64,000 nucleotides of DNA from Antedon mediterranea (GCF_964355755.1 NC_092672.1:25728501-25792500); one strand, 5' to 3'; counted from the first letter of the stretch, positions 10,810 to 22,634 are shown. Program-made: numbers and translations. The notes: generated from the sequence alone by a model not told the origin.

Positions 10810-11640
10810 TCTTAACTTTACTAAAGGTAAGAATTACTATTAGTATTACAATGACATTGATTATAAGCCTGGAAAGGCAATCCCATCATTATCTATTATA
10901 AAATTGCATCATATCACTACTATATGTCGTAAATGTTGACGTGCGTGTGTGTATTCGTCGTACGTCCATGTTTGTACGTATTATTCCGTGCCTCTTCACT
11001 GTCTTGTTTAAACAAACACCCGATATGAGGATATTTATTAGGCATGATAATTAGAATGTTCTATAACCAAAAGGGTTGAAAAGAATTTCTTTAGTAAAAT
11101 GATCATTGTGCTGTTGAATAAAAGGCGACTCCAATCTGAAATCAATCTGAGCTGGCCTTCTGGTATCTGTTTCCTCACAACAACAACACTCATTGTCTTA
11201 CAACGCTGTTATTGTTTTAACTACACTGTAAATCTATACGAAGGCGTACTACACATTTATACATTTATTATATTATCCTAAAAAATGAGCTGGTATCCAC
11301 GCATAGGTTGAAGAAAAATTCGTAATTGTGGCACTGGTAACTAATTTTAAAATCATATTAAATTAACATTTTCGAAACTATAAATCAGGGATAATTTTTT
11401 TAGAACTTTCAAACAAGGAACTATTTTTTTAATGATTTTTAAAAACCACATCACTCCATTAAAACCTGTAAAATAAAAATTAAAACACAAATTATGTATA
11501 TAAATACGATAAACATTATAATGTATACGACATTTAGCGCGACCAAAGTAATAACGATTGATATCAAACGCAACCGATATGATTAAAACAGCGTGCTACT
11601 AGCGGGGGCGCTTCATAGTCATACCGAAACAAAACCGTGG
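10810..11640. other. LINE 3' flank and element interior, no gene
   Basis: AT-rich sequence between the LINE coding end and the right minisatellite array of the host element. The frame at 11099-11281 has no family features. Confidence 0.4.
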
Positions 11641-11947
11641 ACGACTCTGCGATGGGGAGACTTTGCGTTGGGGTGACTTTGCAATGCATGGGGCTACTTT
11701 GTGATGGGGCGACTGTGCCAGGGAAACTTTGTTTTGGGGCGACTTTGCGATGGGGCGACTTGACTGGATCCCGAGGAAATATATAGGTCCTACCTTTGTT
11801 TCACAACAAACAAAGTTGACGGTTTGTTTGTTGATATATATTTACTCCATTGCATTGGTTTCAAGGGGTGTTTCCCTTTCTAACCTGCCTTATATTTTGA
11901 CTCCAAATTTTAATTAATTAAAATTCAACAAATTTTATCCTGAATAC

Positions 11948-12380
11948 CACACCTTAGAATTAGGCCTCATAAGTACTTTTATGAAGGCGATTCACATAAA
12001 AAGGAACAAATAGTCAGTTATGTGTGTTCATTTCATAGTCGTCTGGTAAATAACCGAGAAATAAGCAAAAAGCTCTTCATCAGGTTGTATTTGTCTGATT
12101 TAGTTTGTAATTTTTGATAAAGCACCTGATGGGCAAACTACAAAAATTTTTTTTATTGAGCTACGATGAAAACTTTTGTTACAGCGGCCAAAAATGTCAT
12201 GTATTTGGACAAAATTGAATGTCTCATTGCAAAAAATCATTTTTATGAAATGCATTGTTGTTGTTTGTATGTTATATATTTATATGAATTATGTACATTT
12301 AAATTGGTTGATCTACCCCCAAACGTATAAGGTATAAACAATGAGTGTGAAATGTATACATTTAAAACTTTTTTGTTGTA
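11948..12380. other. Unassigned AT-rich spacer
   Basis: This lies between the end of family A copy 1 and the first GTCCACTCCGACAC motif. No frame, exon or recognisable repeat was found. Confidence 0.35.
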
Positions 12381-12878
12381 ATTCTGTCCGTCCAAAATGT
12401 CCACTCCGACACGTTGGCTTATATCCAGAGAAAATAAGTAAGCAAGTCTACTGTTTTTCATCTATATACAACACTGATAAGATTGACCATACATTAACTT
12501 AAATAATATATTTAACTGACAATTTGGCTGAATGCGAATCGAAATCTGTCCGTCCAAAAAATGTCCACTCCGACACCTCATTAACTACTATTAATTTTTA
12601 TGTTAATAATATAAAAAGTTGAATATTCATAGCAAAAATTATAAGCTGACATACTACAATTAATATAATGTACATATAATGTTTCTAAACCCAAGTAATT
12701 CACTGTAATGCACCCTAATATGGTGCTCACATAATGTCCACTCCGACACACATATTTGATCAAAGTAAAATGGCTGATTTTTTAACAACTATGAGACAAT
12801 GTTATTGTTATTTTATTTATATCTGTTTTGTGTCATTGATATTTAAGTGAAAATAATCTTGTTTAACTGTATTTTCAG

Positions 12879-12984
12879 TATTATTAACGAGCCACCGGCA
12901 CCTGCTTCGAGGCGGAATTTTAGCCTCTCAGACAATAATTTTAAACTAGTTGAAGCCACCATGGAAAAAGTTATGAATTACTAA
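12879..12984 (+). CDS. Possible terminal exon of an unidentified gene
   Basis: The acceptor TGTATTTTCAG precedes a frame that reads 34 residues to a TAA stop, beginning IINEPPAPASRRNFSL and ending VEATMEKVMNY. The composition is protein-like and more GC-rich than its surroundings. It would start in phase 2 (one base completes the incoming codon). No upstream partner exon was found among the surrounding repeats and no family was recognised. It could be a relict exon or chance. Confidence 0.25.
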
Positions 12985-13734
12985 TTAATACTGGTTGTTA
13001 TAGGTGATCAATTTAAGTATTTAATGCAAAAAAAAAAAAAAACACAAAAAATTTAACATTTTTAATATTGAAGTTTTTCATGTCCTGTTTGATATGTCCA
13101 AAAATTGTCCACTCCGACACATATGAACAATCCTTGTTTTAACGACATCTTTTTATTTAAAGTAGGTACCAAATATAACCACAGTAAACTTTATAAGTGC
13201 CAACTGATGGTTTGATGGTGTTTGGCTATGATAAGACCATTATTTTTTATATTTGGATAAAACGTTTGTTAAAATTCTCTGACAAATTCAATTTTGTTTT
13301 ACTCAGATGATGTTTTGGACATGGCAATGAGTGTTATGGTTGTACATTTTTTTGTGACATGTACTAATCCATAAAATAGCAAATTGAATTGATTGAACAT
13401 GCTTAATATTAACAAGTTTTTAATTATTTATAATCCTTGTTAAAAGACAGTTTTTATCATACTAAAGCTTAAAAAGTACAAAATGTTAACACTGTACACT
13501 TTAGAAGTTCCAACTGGTTGGTTTTAATGTGTTTATGGAATAGTAAGACCATTATTTTTTTCATTTGGATAAAATGTTTGTTAATTTTGTCTTACTCAGA
13601 TGATGTTTTAGGTGTGGTCATGAGTGTTATGGTTGTACATTTTTGTTTTGTGTCCATTGGTGTCATGTACAGTACTTATGCATAAAATTGAATTCATTTA
13701 ACATGCTTAATATAATAACAAGTTTTTAATTTAT

Positions 13735-14282
13735 TTACCTCCGCCAAGGAGGTATATGTAATCGGTAGCGTGTGTTTGTTTGTTTGTTTGTTAGCAGGAT
13801 TACTCAAAAAGTAATTACAAGATCTTTACCAAAATGAATATACGGATAGATATGTGGTCAGGGACCATTCCATTAAATTTTAGGACCATTTGGGACCATG
13901 GTCCCAATTCTTCATTTTTATACAAGAGGCAAGAGGTATAATTTGTGATTTGTAAATTTAAAACATAATTTGATTTAATGTGCACGTGTTTTTTTTATGC
14001 GAGTAGTTTAAAAAACCTATTTCTTTTCAAATTCACTCGTTTGATTTTCGCGTTGCTGTTCTTGTTAGTCAACTGAAGCTATTGTTAATTGAAAGGCTTG
14101 TTACATAACCATTACACCAAACTCGCATACACATGCTTGTAGTGAAATTAGCCTAAATCACAAACAGCATTAAGACACAGACAAATATATATATATATAC
14201 TGTATTTCTTTTTTACCGGAGAAATCTTATGTAGGAGAATTTAACAGTAGACGGAGGTATGCACTCTCGGAGTGTCTAGTTT
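13735..14282. mobile_element. Dispersed element with CCTCCGCCAAGGAGGT end
   Basis: It starts ACCTCCGCCAAGGAGGTATA, followed by a TTTG microsatellite, and ends with GACGGAGGTATGCACTCTCG then GAGTGTCTAGTTTA. Such CGGAGGTATGC...GAGTG ends are familiar from dispersed repeats in many animal genomes. It contains a duplicated GGGACCA motif and a short TA run at about 14187. It breaks a unit of the surrounding long-period repeat, so it inserted later. No coding capacity. Confidence 0.6.
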
Positions 14283-14510
14283 ATACTGTTATTCATGTCC
14301 AAAAATGTCCACTCCGACACAAATGAACAATCCTTGTTTAAACGACAGTTTTTATCATGGTAAAGCTTAAAAAGTACACAGTAAGCTGTAGAAGTGGCAA
14401 TTAGTTGGTTTTATGGTGTTTGTAGCTATATAATACCACCAATTTTTTATTTGAGTCTAATGTTTGCTAATTACTCAACATTTATTGTTAAAATTCTCAG
14501 ACAAATTCAA

Positions 14511-15827
14511 TTTTCCCACTCATATATATTTATTTTTTAAATTGATATACTCTGTACTAGTAATTAAATATTAGCCAAATAAGCAGTGGCTTTTGTGTTA
14601 TAATAAAAAAATATTGAGATGTTGATTTCCAAATTTTTCAATAAAGATCTTCCAGTTACTAAATTCCTACTATTACTGTGAAAATGTCCGGATAGGTAGC
14701 TTTATAATATTATTTTTTAATAAATATGAACAATGTATGTTTCAAAATTAAGTGAAAAATATGTAAAAAAAAGACTTTGAATGCTTGACCCTGTGAGACA
14801 CTTGCAGCCTAGGTTACCTTAAAATTACCCTTTCTGACTGGAGAACAGTGACTTAAGTTGAATCTGGTTGAATATTCTCGCAGTTTCCTGTTCAGTTGAA
14901 GGAACTCTATTTTTCATTTCATTTTCTTATAGTGTATATGTATCATATGTATGATTTATCATGAAACTAAGAGAAAAAAGGCTGATTACGTCATCATTAA
15001 TTGCATATATTAGATAAAAAATTGTTATTTTTGACAATCAAACAAACTATGAAATTTTCTTTTATCAAATAGATAAACTTAACTAACATTAACCTTCTTT
15101 TAAATGGTCATATATTAAAGTTGAAAGTATACTTTATACTTTGACAGTGCATCATTTCAAAAAATTGTTAAAGAAGTCATAGTAAAAAAGTATGATTCAT
15201 TGCGGTAAGTTATAATCGATCTGCACTAAAGCTTTTACTGCATAGTAAATACACAAAATTCAGGTGTGCAAATGCCTCTAGGGTCTGTGCCGCGTCTATT
15301 ATATAGCATTCAAGATCGAGTCTAACCTTGGAAAACGAAACAAAATTAATTTTTTAATATCCGTATTGTTTGTTCAATTTTATTTCTTAGTGTATAATTT
15401 TTATAATGAAATCTAGAGAAAAGGTAACTTATGTCTTTATAATTATGTAATAAGTGTGGTTTATGATATATACGCGGAGGGATCTTTAATTGGATTGTTT
15501 TTTCATGGGTTATTTTATCAATATGTTCATGATTTTATTCAAGTGTATATGGCTCGATGTGCAGTGACACCGACTATGGTACTTGCGTTACCAAGATCCT
15601 ATCTTTCATATTACAATTACATATATTGTTCTGACAAAATCAATCAATCTATATTTAAATCAATGCATATAAGCTATAATTTGTCATAGTGATGAATGAC
15701 AAATTAAATATAATTTTATTTTTGTATTGCTTGCATTACAAATTTTACTTTATAAAAACTTAATTCTCTTTCATTAACAGCTATATACTAGATGTTACAC
15801 ATGCTTCTCCAATTTTTTTTTTTGCAG
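14511..15827. other. Upstream region of the Roco gene, no first exon found
   Basis: AT-rich. Any 5' exon of the following gene must end in phase 1 to match the acceptor at 15827. No convincing coding exon with a donor was found here. The frame at 15456-15689 has no matching features. The final 20 bases before 15828 are a strong polypyrimidine tract and TTTGCAG acceptor. Confidence 0.4.
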
Positions 15828-18800
15828 ATCCACAAAATCAGCAGTCCTTACAAAATATATATTCAGCATTGTTACAAAATCCCCAGTTTGCAGGTGCATA
15901 CCAATTAAAAACATTAGGAATGGATTGGGGAGGATTGAAACACCAATTTCAACAACCAACCAAACTTTCCAAAGCTGCAGTACAGTTACCAGTTAAGCAA
16001 ATTAATGCACATAAATTGCCGAATACTACCTCTCCTGTAACTTCATATTCACCTGTCCAACCAAATTTGAGTGCAAAAACATCTTCACCAAAGGGCATTT
16101 CTGCTACCAGTACCATATTAAATAAAAACAGCATTAAAGCAGCAAGTAACAGCTCTTTAGATGGAAGTGGAAAACCTTTTCAACCTATAGTTCATATGAA
16201 TGATGATCTGTTAAAAGATTCATTGGGTGATAAGAGAATAGTCAAAATTGATAGTAATGCTATCACAGGTGTAAAGTCTGAGTCTGCTCAGCCTTTTGAT
16301 GAGGAGTTCATTAAAAGCACAGGATTAAGACATAGAGATAGCAGTGATTATTATTCTGATAACTATAGTACTTCTGCAGCTGCTTTTACATCTATTACCT
16401 CAGAAGCTACAACATCTTTAACAGGAAAACCGGTCATTCAAGCGTCTGATAAAGAATCTTCGGTGACCGATGTCATGAATCATGAGTTCAAACCTTTAAC
16501 CACTGGCGATTTTATGTTGACTCTGAAATGTCGCCAGTTCCAAGAGATCCCAGAGGAAATTTTAAAGGATCAAAGATGTAAACATACTACAAAAGTTAAC
16601 ATATCCAGTAACCGCCTGAAAGAGATCCCAAGGTATCTAGATATTGAGCATTTTCCAAGTATGAAAATTCTAGATGGCTCTAAAAACAAGTTGGTAGATC
16701 TGCCCACAACTATAACCGAATTCAGAGGAATGGAAAATTTAGATATCTCACATAACCAGTTCCGCATTTTTCCAGAGGTTGTTGCCAGTTTAAAACAACT
16801 CAAAACTCTGAAAGTGAATAACAACAGTATTGAGTACATACCAAATGGATTAGGCTTTTATAAAGATTTGGAAATTTTAGGACTTGAAGGCAACAAGCTT
16901 TCAAAAATTCCAGAAGACATTAGACAGCTCCAGACTCTTCAGAACTTAAACATTTCAGACAATCTGTTGGATAAATTTCCTTTAGTTATCTGTCATTTAA
17001 AGAAGTTGCAATTTTTCTACATGTCTTCAAATAAGATTAAAGAAGTTCCGTACTATTTGTATATGAATGAGTGTCTTGAAGTTGTACAAGTTGATAAAAA
17101 TCCAATTGTAAAACCACCACCAGATGTTCTTGCTAGACCAATCCAAGAGATTCGCAGATACTGCAAAGAAATAGCTGCTGGAAGATTCAAAGATGACAGG
17201 ATTGTTATAATAGTTCAAGGAACTTTTAATTCTGGTAAATCCAGCGTCTGCAGTGCTCTTTGTAGTGATGTAACCAAAAGAGCAGTAAAACCCACTGAAG
17301 GAGTTGAAGAGCGGACTGCTGTAATTCGAAACATAAATGTTACAATCCGTGAATTTGCAGGAGATCTGCATTATCGAGGTCTTGCAGAAATTTTCATAGT
17401 ACCAAATGCTTTGTATGTAGTAACTGTTGATCTGAAGAAGTACAAGAGCAACGTAGGCAATGTTGGTTGGTTTGGTAGTAATGTTTGGCCATACTTAAAG
17501 AAGATTGTTGGTAATCAAACAGTGTTCATTGTAGGAACACATGCAGATTTAATTCCATCTAACTCAGTTGAAGATCTACTTTCCAGTTTGTTAAGAAAAT
17601 CAGAAGCAGCTTTGAGAAATGAGGTACAGTTGTTGTATTAGTTCAGATTTTAATGTTAAATGTAGGTAAAAGGTCACAGATAAGATACATGCCATGTTTT
17701 TTTTTTTTACATCACATGATGCGTTTGAAATATGTATTTTCTGTATCTATTTAGGACAAGCTTCTACATTTAGTGACAGTATTTGTAGATGCAACAATTG
17801 ACAGTTTTGACCAGTTGAAAGATGATGTTACTGGTTGTCTTCTCAACAGAAAACTATTCCCTGAAAGAGGCCAGTACAGACCTGTTAAGTGGATAGATAA
17901 AGAACCAGTCCTTACTACTGCTAGAAATTCACAGCAGAATATGGGTAGGCATTTTTATTACTAACGTTTTTAAAAGATGACATGAAGAATTGGATTCACT
18001 GGGGTAAAAAAATCCCAAACCGTAAAAATAAAACCTATATAGAAACGCCATTTATGAATGAAATTATGTAATAAAACGCTTGCTTCAAATTAATAAACGT
18101 ACAGTACATTTATTTTTTCTTATTTTCTTAACTAATGTATCTAGGAGGAAATAGTTGCCAATTTTGTGCTATTAATTTTTACAAAAGCCGGCTTGTTCTG
18201 GTATCAATTTTTTAACCCTTAACCTCTATCTACACTATCAAACTTTATGTCAAACAATATATACACTCACATTTTTACCATTTAAAGGACAACTTGACAG
18301 AGGACTATGTTTTTTTACAACGTATTAGGAATGTAATATGATTTCAAAACAATTGCGATATTAAGGATTTTGCCACATGCTCTCGCCGTACAGCCTCTTT
18401 GAGGCGGTCCCTAATACATTGTTAAAGTATGGTCGTCGGTCAAGTTGTCCTTTAAAGATGAACAAAATTATCACAATAGGCCCATATAGTATTTGTATGT
18501 ACATTAAATTCAGTTTGTGACCTTATTTTAGAGCGAAAAAACGTACTGTAGGGAAAGTGGCTGTAAATTCAGGCTTGCTGTCTGTACTAACTGTCATCAC
18601 TATTTTATTTATATTTATTATAGCTTTGTGGCTTCCAATTAAAACTGTTCGTGAATTGCTGAATGACTTTGATCGTGTAGAAGAAATAAAGACTTTCTTA
18701 AGATATCTGAGGTCTGTTGGATCTATTCTTTGGCACGAAGAATTGCTTCTCCTTAAAAACTTTATTTGTGCAAATCCTGCTCTGTTGATAAAAGCTATCA

Positions 18801-20771
18801 ACATCATAATGATGGAAGATCATAAAGAGGCCCTTATAAAGCTAAATCGTGTCCTAGAAGGTGCCACATATGTGGTAGCAAACCAGATGTATTTCTCTCG
18901 TGGATGTATCAATATGGAGTCCATTAGACAGATCTTGAAGGCAGTTTTGGAAGACAAAGAGGATATAAACATGCTTATGGTAGCTCTTACACACTTTGAT
19001 GTTTGCAAAGAAGTAAATATCTGCACTCCTGACATCAAAATTCTGGAAATCCAAGAAGGATTAGAAGCTGGTGTCACTATTCAGGAGGAGAAATGGCCTC
19101 AGATAGCCACAGAAGTGCTTCAGCCAAATTCACCTTTCAATGGTAAATACCTTTGAAAATACTATTAATGAAAAACAAAGTATACCTTGATAGTACATAG
19201 CCAAAAAATTAACTAATCTGTAAATATTTATATATTCTATACTGCATCTGTTGTTAAATAAATACAAATACCGTAGATACGTATTAAAGTTGTTGTTATT
19301 GTACAAACACTGTATACCATTATTGTTTCATCAATTTTTATTTTTACAATTTATTTACACTACAGATGATGATCTTCCACAAGATCTCTTAACGGCTGTT
19401 GCTAGAAACCTTGGTAAAGACTGGTTTGCATTGTCACTGAATTTAGAATTCACCAAGACAGAAATCAACATTGTGTCCGCTCAATTTGCTGGGAAGTCTC
19501 ATGAAACTATTTTATATATCCTTGAGACTTGGAAGAAAAGAAGTACGGATCAAAATATTGATGCTAAGGCACAACTTATGGAGACTTTGAACAAGATTGG
19601 AAGATCTGATCTGATGGAAATCATCAAACAGTTTGGTAAAATTTCAGTCAAAAGAATGCATCAGTGTAAAAATTTGTTTGTATTTGATTAATATAATATA
19701 CATAAAAGAAATTGTAAATTTATTTCAGATCTTCATGACGTTCTTGCACGACAGTTACACATTGTGTTACCTTCTTTTAAGAAATTAAAGAGGGAGAAAA
19801 TTTTCTTTTTTCCTGCGTTTTTGAAAAATGGAGAAGCACAAATGTCAACCTTCTGGCAGGTGATTCAAAGGAAGTTTATGAACCATCAGAATTACTCCTT
19901 TGATCTCGGTACAGATCATGGACACCCCTTTGATGAAATATATGTGAAGTTCTATGTAATTCTTGTGGAGACAACACTGACTCACCAGATATGGAAGGAT
20001 GGCATGCTAACTGAAGGAATTGATGATGCTAAAGATAAAGGTGTTCTTTATTATTTTCAATTTACATGCACAGATGACAATATCCATCTAAATGTCTGCG
20101 CTGCTTCTAATAAAGGTTAGCATGTATTGTTGTTTACTTTTACTTTTTTGTTTGTTTACTGTTAACTTTGTGTATGCAATGAATCTGGAATTTCACGCCA
20201 AAAGTTGTTGATAGATCACGTCACATCAATTTTGTTGATTGGCCAGAATCTAAAATTACCATACAATATTTTGTTAAAAATAGAATTTGTTTCTATCGTG
20301 ATTTCTATTCAACCACCCATCCGCTCCACGTTCTGTTTAAATGATAAAGATTCTATATTTTGATTTTCCGCTCGTTACTGCTTCTGTGTAAATTGGCCTT
20401 TATACTGTAATTGCTACAATACTCTGTTTAAGTATTGTCAGATTTACTCAAAATTATTTAACTATTGCTTGTGTCTAAAAAGTGAAATGCATTTTACATT
20501 AGCAATAACAGGACAGAAGACACTATGTACAACCATAACTCTCGTGCCGTCTACTTTACATTTACCGTCCCTATGTGAAAGCCCACTATTGCCATATTGG
20601 CAACCTTCCCAAACTTTGCTTTTTTTTAAAATATGCAATAGATTATAAACTTCAAGATATATTTTGTGCCTTTTTCAAAAATTCATTGCTATTTTTTATG
20701 TTTTGTTAGATATTTCAAAATACTGTAAAGAAATGCTTGCACAGCTTGTTGAAAAAATTACAGAAATTTAA
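15828..20771 (+). CDS. LRR-Roc-COR-Death protein (Roco family), six exons, 5' end missing
   Basis: Exons are 15828-17623, 17755-17944, 18624-19142, 19366-19635, 19729-20115 and 20710-20771 (TAA), with intron phases 0,1,1,1,1 and GT/AG at every junction, giving about 1073 visible residues. Numbering from the first visible codon: 1-228 is Ser/Thr-rich and probably disordered; 229-433 has about eight leucine-rich repeats (for example LENLDISHNQF-like units); 455-598 is a Roc GTPase with P-loop GTFNSGKSS, G3-like FAGDLHYRG and G4 GTHADL; about 600-830 matches the first half of COR (FLRYLRSVGSILWHEE); about 834-923 is a Death domain (DLPQDLLTAVARNLGKDW start); the tail (VKFYVILVETTLTHQIWKDG) looks like COR-B. 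Roco proteins of the MFHAS1/DAPK type are GTP-binding signalling scaffolds, and Death domains recruit partners in apoptosis or innate immunity. The role here is inference. The first exon(s) lie upstream and were not found. Confidence 0.85.
17624..17754 (+). other. Intron 2-like spacer between Roc exon and COR exon
   Basis: The donor is GAG followed by GTACAG and the acceptor is TATTTAG before GACAAG, both phase 0. It splits the end of Roc from DKLLHLVTVFVDA. Reading through the donor gives a stop 15-17 bases later, which supports removal. Confidence 0.8.
18286..18451. mobile_element. 166-bp MITE flanked by TTAA, in an intron of the Roco gene
   Basis: Terminal inverted repeats read AGGACAACTTGAC at both ends, and related text (TACAACGTATTAGG / TAACAATGTATTAGG) continues inward. 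The flanks are TTAA (18282-18285 and 18452-18455), the target of piggyBac- and Kolobok-type elements. No coding capacity. It lies in the 17945-18623 intron and does not touch the splice sites. Confidence 0.75.
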
Positions 20772-22634
20772 TTGTAAGTATCATACAACATAATAAATAA
20801 TCAATTGCATTAATAATCATCATTGACAATCATCACCATCATCATTGACAATCATCACCATCATCATTGACAATCATCACCACCATCATTGACAATCATC
20901 ACCACCATCATTGACAATCATCACCATCATCATTGACAATCATCACCATCATCATTGACAGTCATCACCACCATCATTGACAATCATCACCACCATCATT
21001 GACAATCATCACCATCATCATTGACAATCATCACCATCATCATTGACAGTCATCACCACCATCATTGACAATCATCACCACCATCATTGACAATCATCAC
21101 CATCATCATTGACAGTCATCACCATCATCATTGACAATCATCACCATCATCATTGACAATCATCACCACCATCATTGACAATCATCACCACCATCATTGA
21201 CAATCATCACCACCATAATTGACAGTCATCACCATCATCATTGACAGTCATCACCATCATCTTTGATAATCATCACCATCATCATTGACAATCATCACCA
21301 TCATCATTGATAATCATCACCATCATCATTGATAATCATCACCATCATCATTGATAATCATCACCATCATCATTGATAATCATCACCATCATCATTGATA
21401 ATCATCACCATCATCACTGATAGCCATCATCATTGAAACCATCACCATCATCATTGACAATCATCACCATCATCGTTGATAATCATCACCATCATCGTTG
21501 ATAATCATCGCCATCATTAGTGATAATCATCGCCATCATCGATGATAATCATCACAATCATCATTGATAATCACCACCATCATCATTGACAATCATCACC
21601 ATCATCATTGATAATCATCACCATCATCATTGATAATCATCACCATCATCATTGGCAATCATCACCATCATCATTGATAATCATCACCATCATCATGCCA
21701 TCACCATCATCATTGACAATCATCACCATCATCATTGATAATCATCACCATCATCATTGATAATCATCACCATCATCATTGACAATCATCACCATCATCA
21801 TTGATAGTCATCACCATCATCGTGCCATCACCATCATCATTGAAACCATCACCATCATCATTGATAACCATCAACATCATCATTGATAACCATCATCATC
21901 ATCATTGTCAATAATCACCATCATTGAAACCATCACCATCATCATTGAAACCATCACCATCATCATTGTCAATAATCACCATCATTGAAACCATCACCAT
22001 CATCATTGATAACCATCATCATCATCATTGATAACCATCATCATCATCATTGATAACCATCATCATCATCATTGATAACCATCACCATCATTATTGATAA
22101 CCATCACCATCATCATTGATAACCATCACCATCATCATTGATAACCATCATCATCAATCTCCTTAATAACATTACCTGTACCAATTTCTTGGTTTCTATT
22201 TGTCTTGTCCTCATTGTTTAAATGTCAGTATAAAATGCAAGAAATGTTTATATTGTGATTTTTTCAATTTGTCGCCCCCATGAAACATGAAGCTTGTAAA
22301 TGTTCGTGCCTATTGGCAATATTCAATACTCTTCCATTCATTGTTTTCTTCACTAAAGTGTAAACCTTGAAAAATGGTGTTAAAAGTTTATGAAAATCAG
22401 TCCTCTTGTTACTGGACAGTCTTTGAGTTGGTTTGTTAAATACAAGTGAATAATTGACAACAATACAACACTCTTCTATATTGTTTGTTTCAATATTTAA
22501 TTATATTTTTTTCTAATGATTCTGTAGGTACAAAATAGAAAGACGATTCTATTGTCTTTGCCTTTACGTTTTGCTGTATATTGCACAGAAACATACATGA
22601 TGGTATTGGTTATGAATGAATTGTAGATACAACG
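20772..22634. repeat. 22-bp minisatellite (20815-22160) in the 3' flank of the Roco gene
   Basis: From about 20815 to 22160 the sequence is a 22-bp unit like AATCATCACCATCATCATTGAC repeated about 60 times. Left units carry CACCACCATC and TTGACA variants; right units shift to TTGATAACC and a 15-21 bp spacing. All units share one orientation. It begins about 45 bp after the gene's stop codon, so it may fall in the 3' untranslated region. The unit length is not a multiple of three, so it is not a coding repeat. Confidence 0.9.

Larger units (their letters stand above)
7330..10810 (+). mobile_element. Degenerate CR1-clade non-LTR retrotransposon
   Basis: The order is ORF1 remnant (PHD-like finger, coiled coil, RNA-binding region), then ORF2 (apurinic endonuclease, then reverse transcriptase). 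Several frameshifts and stops separate the pieces (7360-7496, 7575-7898, 7984-8253, 8151-9080, 9016-9279, 9282-9623, 9538-10797). The wording of the RT region (SPGP, NYRPVSLTSV, QHGF, GVPQGT) is typical of CR1-like LINEs. It lies wholly inside the minisatellite-ended element and in + orientation. The 3' boundary is unclear, perhaps in the AC-rich stretch near 10750-10800 or somewhat beyond. Confidence 0.85.
6527..11772. mobile_element. DNA element with inverted ~16-bp minisatellite ends, carrying a dead LINE
   Basis: Ends are GGATGCTAGTCAAGTCGCCC on the left and the complement of GGATCCAGTCAAGTCGCCCC on the right. Arrays of a ~16-bp unit (CGCAAAGTCGCCCCAA type) follow at 6540-6728 and, inverted, at 11640-11765. 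The 8-bp GAGGAAAT flanks both sides (6519-6526, 11773-11780). The paralogous unoccupied site is GAGTAAAT at 31088-31095. The 8-9 bp duplication suits Mutator-like or hAT-like transposition, but no transposase was recognised. About 3.5 kb of the interior is a degenerate CR1-type LINE. Confidence 0.8.
4950..11947. mobile_element. Old repeat (family A, copy 1) split by two later elements
   Basis: Three pieces, 4950-4974, 6309-6526 and 11773-11947, together match the continuous repeat at 30878-31250. Shared features run in the same order: GGTGTCACRAAA, TAAGACCTNAGATCACGAAA, TAAGATATACT, a GTAGGTTTCATTTATTA block, CCCGTTGAG, and after the second break an ACAAACAAACTTGACGG-like segment ending near TTATCCTGAA. 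The two gaps are filled by minisatellite-ended elements, so the order of events can be read. The family is not identified. Confidence 0.75.
12380..14510. repeat. Degenerate long-period repeat with motif GTCCACTCCGACAC
   Basis: The 14-mer GTCCACTCCGACAC occurs five times: about 12400, 12565, 12736, 13108 and 14307. It is often preceded by GTCCAAAAA. Around it, longer segments resemble each other: AATCCTTGTTNNAACGACA, AAGTTCCAACTGGTTGG-like text, AAGACCATTATTTTTT, and TTACTCAGATGATGTTTT followed by ATGAGTGTTATGGTTGTACA. These recur in units starting near 13120, 13430 and 14325. A different dispersed element (13735-14282) interrupts the last unit. The array is old and diverged. Confidence 0.7.

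Noticed and set aside
15456-15689. 77-codon frame as first exon of the Roco gene
   Set aside because: It ends at a stop, has no donor in phase 1, and shows no Roco N-terminal similarity.
18557-18623. Transmembrane segment as a regular part of the Roco protein
   Set aside because: A better acceptor at 18623 removes it and gives a continuous COR domain; kept only as a possible isoform.
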